Positions 7,313-8,748 of a stretch of 8,748 nucleotides of DNA are shown in pieces. The notes below the pieces were generated by a model. The model was not told the origin of the DNA. It was given only the letters and a program-made list of their open reading frames with translations, and made no database searches. Each line of letters opens with the position of its first letter. Position 1 is the stretch's first letter. The translations under genes and the position numbers were made by a program. The DNA lies in contig JAEYFO010000217.1 of assembly GCA_023402915.1 (NCBI GenBank), forward strand, positions 1 through 8,748, given 5' to 3'. The stretch is from Bacillota bacterium. GTDB lineage: Bacteria; Bacillota; Clostridia; Christensenellales; CALWSW01.

Positions 7313-7346
7313 TAGTGATTTGTTGGATAAATGATTGACGAAAAAG
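7313..7346 (+). promoter_or_regulatory. predicted Cascade target site (pseudo-protospacer) over the cas5c promoter
   Basis: The + strand at 7313-7329 reads TAGTGATTTGTTGGATA. The pseudo-spacer of the - strand RNA (7458 downward) begins TAGTGATTTGTAGGATA. That is 16 identities in 17, and the single mismatch is at position 12. Position 12 is one of the every-sixth bases that type I Cascades flip out and do not read. The match stops after position 17. A 34-bp footprint (7313-7346) would cover the P2 -35 box (7335-7340). The three bases 5' of the site are TTT, one step from the canonical I-C PAM TTC. Partial matching with a weak PAM would favour binding over Cas3 cleavage; this last point is inference. 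Confidence 0.75.
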
Positions 7347-7356
7347 ACTTCGTCAA
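7335..7356. promoter_or_regulatory. perfect 8-bp dyad between -35 and -10 of P2, operator-like
   Basis: TTGACGAA (7335-7342) and TTCGTCAA (7349-7356) are exact reverse complements separated by AAAGAC. The dyad starts at the -35 box and ends 1 nt before the -10. It is upstream of the expected start site, so it would work as DNA, for example as the site of a dimeric repressor, and not as an RNA hairpin. No candidate regulator gene is in the window. Confidence 0.5.
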
Positions 7357-7363
7357 GTACAAT
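7335..7363 (+). promoter_or_regulatory. promoter P2, likely main promoter of cas5c-cas8c
   Basis: The -35 is TTGACG (7335-7340) and the -10 is TACAAT (7358-7363), with a 17-bp spacer. The start site would be near 7370, giving a 5' leader of about 220 nt before cas5c. The -35 box lies inside the 34-bp footprint predicted for the crRNA-like RNA, and a perfect dyad fills the region from the -35 to just before the -10. Confidence 0.75.
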
Positions 7364-7388
7364 ATGGAAAACGGCAGCACAGGAAATC

Positions 7389-7426
7389 AAAAGAAAAGGG
7401 AAAGCGCAGCAAATTGCGCTTTCCCC
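7389..7426 (-). terminator. intrinsic terminator of the crRNA-like RNA
   Basis: On the - strand GGGAAAGCGCA (7425-7415) and TGCGCTTTCCC (7408-7398) form a perfect 11-bp stem with loop ATTTGC, followed by TTTTCTTTT (7397-7389). The + strand has no T run after the hairpin, so it is not a terminator for cas3. The hairpin takes the place that a second repeat would hold, and would define the 3' end of the RNA right after a spacer of normal I-C length. Confidence 0.88.
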
Positions 7427-7458
7427 AATCTAAAAAAACAGTATCCTACAAATCACTA

Positions 7459-7498
7459 ATTTCAACCCACATTCACAGCCAAGTAAGCCGCGAACGAC
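7459..7498 (-). repeat. degenerate type I-C CRISPR repeat (pseudo-repeat), single copy
   Basis: Read on the - strand it has 5' GTC, then a stem GTTCGCGGCT / GGCTGTGAAT with loop TACTT, then GTGGGTTGAAAT. Typical I-C repeats have GTC, a roughly 6-bp GC stem with a short loop, then GTGGATTGAAAT or GTGGATTGAAAC. Both flanks are therefore kept (one A-to-G change in the 3' handle), while the stem is longer and its sequence entirely replaced with a different one. Length is 40 nt instead of about 32. Cas5c cutting at the base of the stem would leave an 11-nt 5' tag UGGGUUGAAAU. The true repeat of this locus is not in the window, so comparison is with the subtype consensus I know. Confidence 0.8.
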
Positions 7499-7507
7499 AT
7501 GAAAATT

Positions 7508-7536
7508 ATTATACCGGATCGGCGTGCGGCTGGCAA
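7508..7536 (-). promoter_or_regulatory. promoter of the crRNA-like RNA (- strand)
   Basis: On the - strand the -35 is TTGCCA (7536-7531) and the -10 is a perfect TATAAT (7513-7508), with a 17-bp spacer. The predicted start (7501 or 7500) lies 2-3 nt before the GTC that opens the pseudo-repeat, so the RNA would start essentially at the repeat and needs no leader trimming. Confidence 0.82.
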
Positions 7537-7548
7537 GCGGAAAGCAGC

Positions 7549-7582
7549 GAAAGGAGGAAAAAGAAATATGCAGCAAAGGAGG
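7549..7582 (+). promoter_or_regulatory. two tandem strong ribosome binding sites before cas5c
   Basis: AAAGGAGG occurs twice, at 7550-7557 and 7575-7582, 25 nt apart. The second lies 7 nt before GTG 7590 and fixes the cas5c start. The first lies 10 nt before ATG 7568 in a different frame, which opens a 26-codon ORF overlapping the cas5c start. Confidence 0.7.
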
Positions 7583-7648
7583 AAGAACCGTGAACATTCG
7601 CAATGCCATTCAATATCGCCTGACAGGGCGGTACGCCCTCTTTTCTGA
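7568..7648 (+). CDS. possible 26-aa upstream ORF overlapping the cas5c start
   Basis: The ORF starts MQQRRKNREHSQC and ends ...RAVRPLF, stopping at 7646-7648 inside cas5c. Its only support is the strong AAGGAGG at 7551-7557. The 3' two thirds are read out of frame from cas5c sequence, so the peptide itself is unlikely to be selected. If it is translated, ribosomes would cross the cas5c start and could raise or compete with cas5c initiation. No family is recognised. Confidence 0.2.
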   Translation: MQQRRKNREHSQCHSISPDRAVRPLF

Positions 7649-8354
7649 CCCCATCACCCGCATGGGCGGCGAGCGCCAGAGCTATCCCGTGCCGACCTAT
7701 CAGGCGCTCAAGGGAATTACCGAAAGCGTGTACTGGAAACCCTCGATACTTTGGATCATAGATTCTGTTCGTATTTTACACGAGTTCAAGATGGAGAAAA
7801 AGAGCATCCGCCCCATCAGCTACGAGGGCGCGGCCAGCACCCTTTCGATCTATACATACCTTTCCGCCGTCGCCTACGAGGTGCGGGCGCACTTCATCCC
7901 CAACCCCTACCGGACGGAGCCCGATCTCATCGCGGACGGCCGGAACGAAAACAAGCATCACAACATCGCGATGCGCATGGTCGAAAAGGGTGGGCGGCGG
8001 GACGTTTTTCTGGGGACGCGGGAATGCGCCGCCTATGTGGAGCCGATTGAGAGCTACGGCGCGCAGAAGAGCTTTTATCAGGGGACCGGCGAGCTGGATC
8101 TGGGCGTGATGTTCCACAGCTTTGCCTATCCGGACGAGACGGGCAGGGACGAGCTGGGCGTCCGGCTCTGGAACGCGAAAATGACGGACGGCGAGATCGT
8201 TTTCCCCCGGCCGGAAGAGTGCGGCCCGGCCCTGTACCGGACGGTTCGCCCCATGAAGGCCAAAGCGTTCGGCGGCGCTTCCGGCAATTTTGTCGGACTG
8301 GAGGAACCGGCGCTTTTGAAACTGCTGGAGGAAGTTGAGGGGGAGGAGCGATGA
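7590..8354 (+). CDS. cas5c: Cas5c (Cas5d), Cascade subunit and crRNA-processing endoribonuclease of type I-C
   Basis: In type I-C, which lacks Cas6, Cas5c cuts the precursor crRNA at the base of the repeat hairpin and stays bound to the 5' handle in Cascade. The 254-aa protein shows the family hallmarks: GRYALFSDPITRMGGERQSY near 13-32, TYQALKGITESVYWKP (36-51), RNENKHHNIAMRM (118-130), GGRRDVFLGTRECAAYVEP, GELDLGVMFHSFAYPDETG and DELGVRLWN. Y48, K122 and H123 correspond to the catalytic Tyr-Lys-His reported for Bacillus Cas5d, so ribonuclease activity is expected. GTG 7590 is chosen over in-frame GTG 7524 because AAAGGAGG (7575-7582) lies 7 nt upstream and homology begins at the Ile/Tyr-rich first strand. 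It overlaps cas8c by 4 nt (ATGA). Its natural substrates would include the pseudo-repeat RNA encoded just upstream on the other strand. Confidence 0.97.
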   Translation: MNIRNAIQYRLTGRYALFSDPITRMGGERQSYPVPTYQALKGITESVYWKPSILWIIDSVRILHEFKMEKKSIRPISYEGAASTLSIYTYLSAVAYEVRAHFIPNPYRTEPDLIADGRNENKHHNIAMRMVEKGGRRDVFLGTRECAAYVEPIESYGAQKSFYQGTGELDLGVMFHSFAYPDETGRDELGVRLWNAKMTDGEIVFPRPEECGPALYRTVRPMKAKAFGGASGNFVGLEEPALLKLLEEVEGEER

Positions 8355-8748
8355 GCTGGGTCAGGCAGTTATGCACGGCGTATGATGTGATGGCGGACAG
8401 CGGAAGCGGCGACGACCTGCCGCTTCCGGCCGGTTTTGTGCGAAAAAATGTCAAATATAACGTGATCCTTTCGGCAGCGGGCGAGTTCGTTACGGCGCAG
8501 GTGCTTTCCAAAGAGGAATCCGCCTGCATCGTTCCGAGCACGCCCGGGGCGGAAAGCAGAACGAGTACGAAGCGGATCCCCTTCCCGCTGGCGGAGCAGC
8601 TGAAATATTTCGGCTGCACGGCGGAGGGGAAAGGGGTATGCCTGCAAAATTATCTCGAACAGCTGTCAAGGTGGTGCGATTCCCCCGGCGCGCCGGATTG
8701 CCTGCGCGTCCTGCGGGACTATCTGGAAAAAGAGACGCTGTATGAGGA
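8351..8748 (+). CDS. cas8c: Cas8c (Csd1), large Cascade subunit of type I-C, N-terminal 132 aa (cut by window end)
   Basis: Cas8c recognises the PAM and holds the non-target strand in I-C Cascade. Only 132 codons are visible, but the start MSWVRQLCTAYD, the GFVRKNVKYNVILSAAGEF strand pair, the VLSKEESACIVPSTPG stretch and SRTSTKRIPFPLAEQLKYF follow the Csd1 N-terminal pattern (MGW.-.KLYETYE, IxxxGxFxxAxVxxKE, IIPxTE, SR(S/T)S-PHPL-DKLQY) that I know from clostridial members. ATG 8351 overlaps the cas5c stop as ATGA, with GGAGG at 8342-8346 just upstream, so the genes are translationally coupled. The gene is open to the right edge; cas7, cas4, cas1, cas2 and the array are expected beyond it. 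Confidence 0.9.
   Translation, partial: MSWVRQLCTAYDVMADSGSGDDLPLPAGFVRKNVKYNVILSAAGEFVTAQVLSKEESACIVPSTPGAESRTSTKRIPFPLAEQLKYFGCTAEGKGVCLQNYLEQLSRWCDSPGAPDCLRVLRDYLEKETLYE

Larger units (their letters stand above)
7389..7501 (-). ncRNA. CreR-like crRNA-resembling regulatory RNA of the type I-C system
   Basis: On the - strand a complete single-unit crRNA-like gene can be read. In order: a promoter at 7536-7508, a start near 7501, a degenerate I-C repeat (7498-7459), a pseudo-spacer of 33-34 nt (7458 to about 7425), and an intrinsic terminator (7426-7389). Cas-regulating RNAs (CreR) are known from several CRISPR-Cas types: they use a pseudo-repeat and a partially matching pseudo-spacer to direct the effector to a cas promoter for repression without cleavage. 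Here the spacer's first 17 nt match the promoter region of cas5c with one mismatch. The RNA is convergent with, and wholly antisense to, the cas5c leader. The repeat stem contains three or four G-U pairs that would be A-C mismatches on the other strand, so the - strand is the functional one. A CreA-type antitoxin guide of a CreTA module is the main alternative. Confidence 0.85.

Noticed and set aside
7398..7425. Hairpin as a terminator for cas3 on the + strand
   Set aside because: On the + strand the hairpin is followed by CAATCTAAA with no T run; on the - strand it is followed by TTTTCTTTT.
7312..7459. 17-bp inverted repeats as ends of a MITE-like element
   Set aside because: No convincing target-site duplication flanks them, and the right copy abuts a CRISPR-type repeat with its own promoter and terminator, which explains the match better as guide and target.
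7459..7498. A normal CRISPR array in the gap
   Set aside because: There is one repeat only, degenerate, followed by a terminator instead of a second repeat; it is a single-unit RNA gene, not an array.
7524..7589. Longer cas5c beginning at GTG 7524
   Set aside because: Family homology starts after GTG 7590, which has an ideal SD; the extension encodes the SD region itself.
7499..7648. 49-codon + strand ORF from ATG 7499 (MKIIIPDRRAAGK...)
   Set aside because: No SD; it lies on the complement of the - strand promoter and then out of frame over cas5c.

Overview
The window comes from a GC-rich Bacillota, probably class Clostridia. This is inferred from strong AAGGAGG-type ribosome binding sites, sigma-A-like promoters with 17-bp spacers, an Hsp33 and RlmL-type methyltransferase of Firmicute flavour, and a clostridial-looking type I-C CRISPR-Cas operon. 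Genus and species cannot be told from the sequence. All genes are on the + strand; the one element that supports a - strand reading is a small RNA.

Region 1 (1-4278) is a tightly packed housekeeping cluster: the 3' part of hslO (Hsp33 redox chaperone), a TPR-repeat protein, a HEAT-like helical-repeat protein, and an RlmL-family 23S rRNA guanine-N2 methyltransferase. Each gene overlaps the next by 4 or 14 nt, so they are probably one translationally coupled operon.

Region 2 (4297-4454) is a tRNA-Ala(GGC) gene with a near-consensus promoter, an encoded CCA and its own terminator. Region 3 (4455-4778) holds a possible 22-codon ORF and a second terminator-like hairpin, and nothing else I recognise.

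Region 4 (4779-8748) is the start of a type I-C CRISPR-Cas locus: cas3 with its own promoter, then a 328-bp gap, then cas5c and the first 132 codons of cas8c. Cas7, the adaptation genes and the array would lie beyond the right edge.

The main discovery is in the cas3-cas5c gap. The - strand encodes what looks like a complete single-unit crRNA-like RNA gene. It has a promoter (TTGCCA, 17 bp, TATAAT), then a 40-nt degenerate type I-C repeat (5' GTC, a 9-10 bp stem with a 5-nt loop, 3' GTGGGTTGAAAT), a 33-34 nt pseudo-spacer and an intrinsic terminator. The first 17 nt of the pseudo-spacer match, with a single mismatch at position 12, a site about 110 bp away that covers the -35 box of the promoter in front of cas5c. 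This is the architecture of a Cas-regulating RNA (CreR-like): Cascade loaded with this RNA would be expected to repress synthesis of its own subunits. Two tandem + strand promoters, a perfect 8-bp dyad between the -35 and -10 of one of them, and a related shorter dyad in the cas3 promoter suggest further layers of control.
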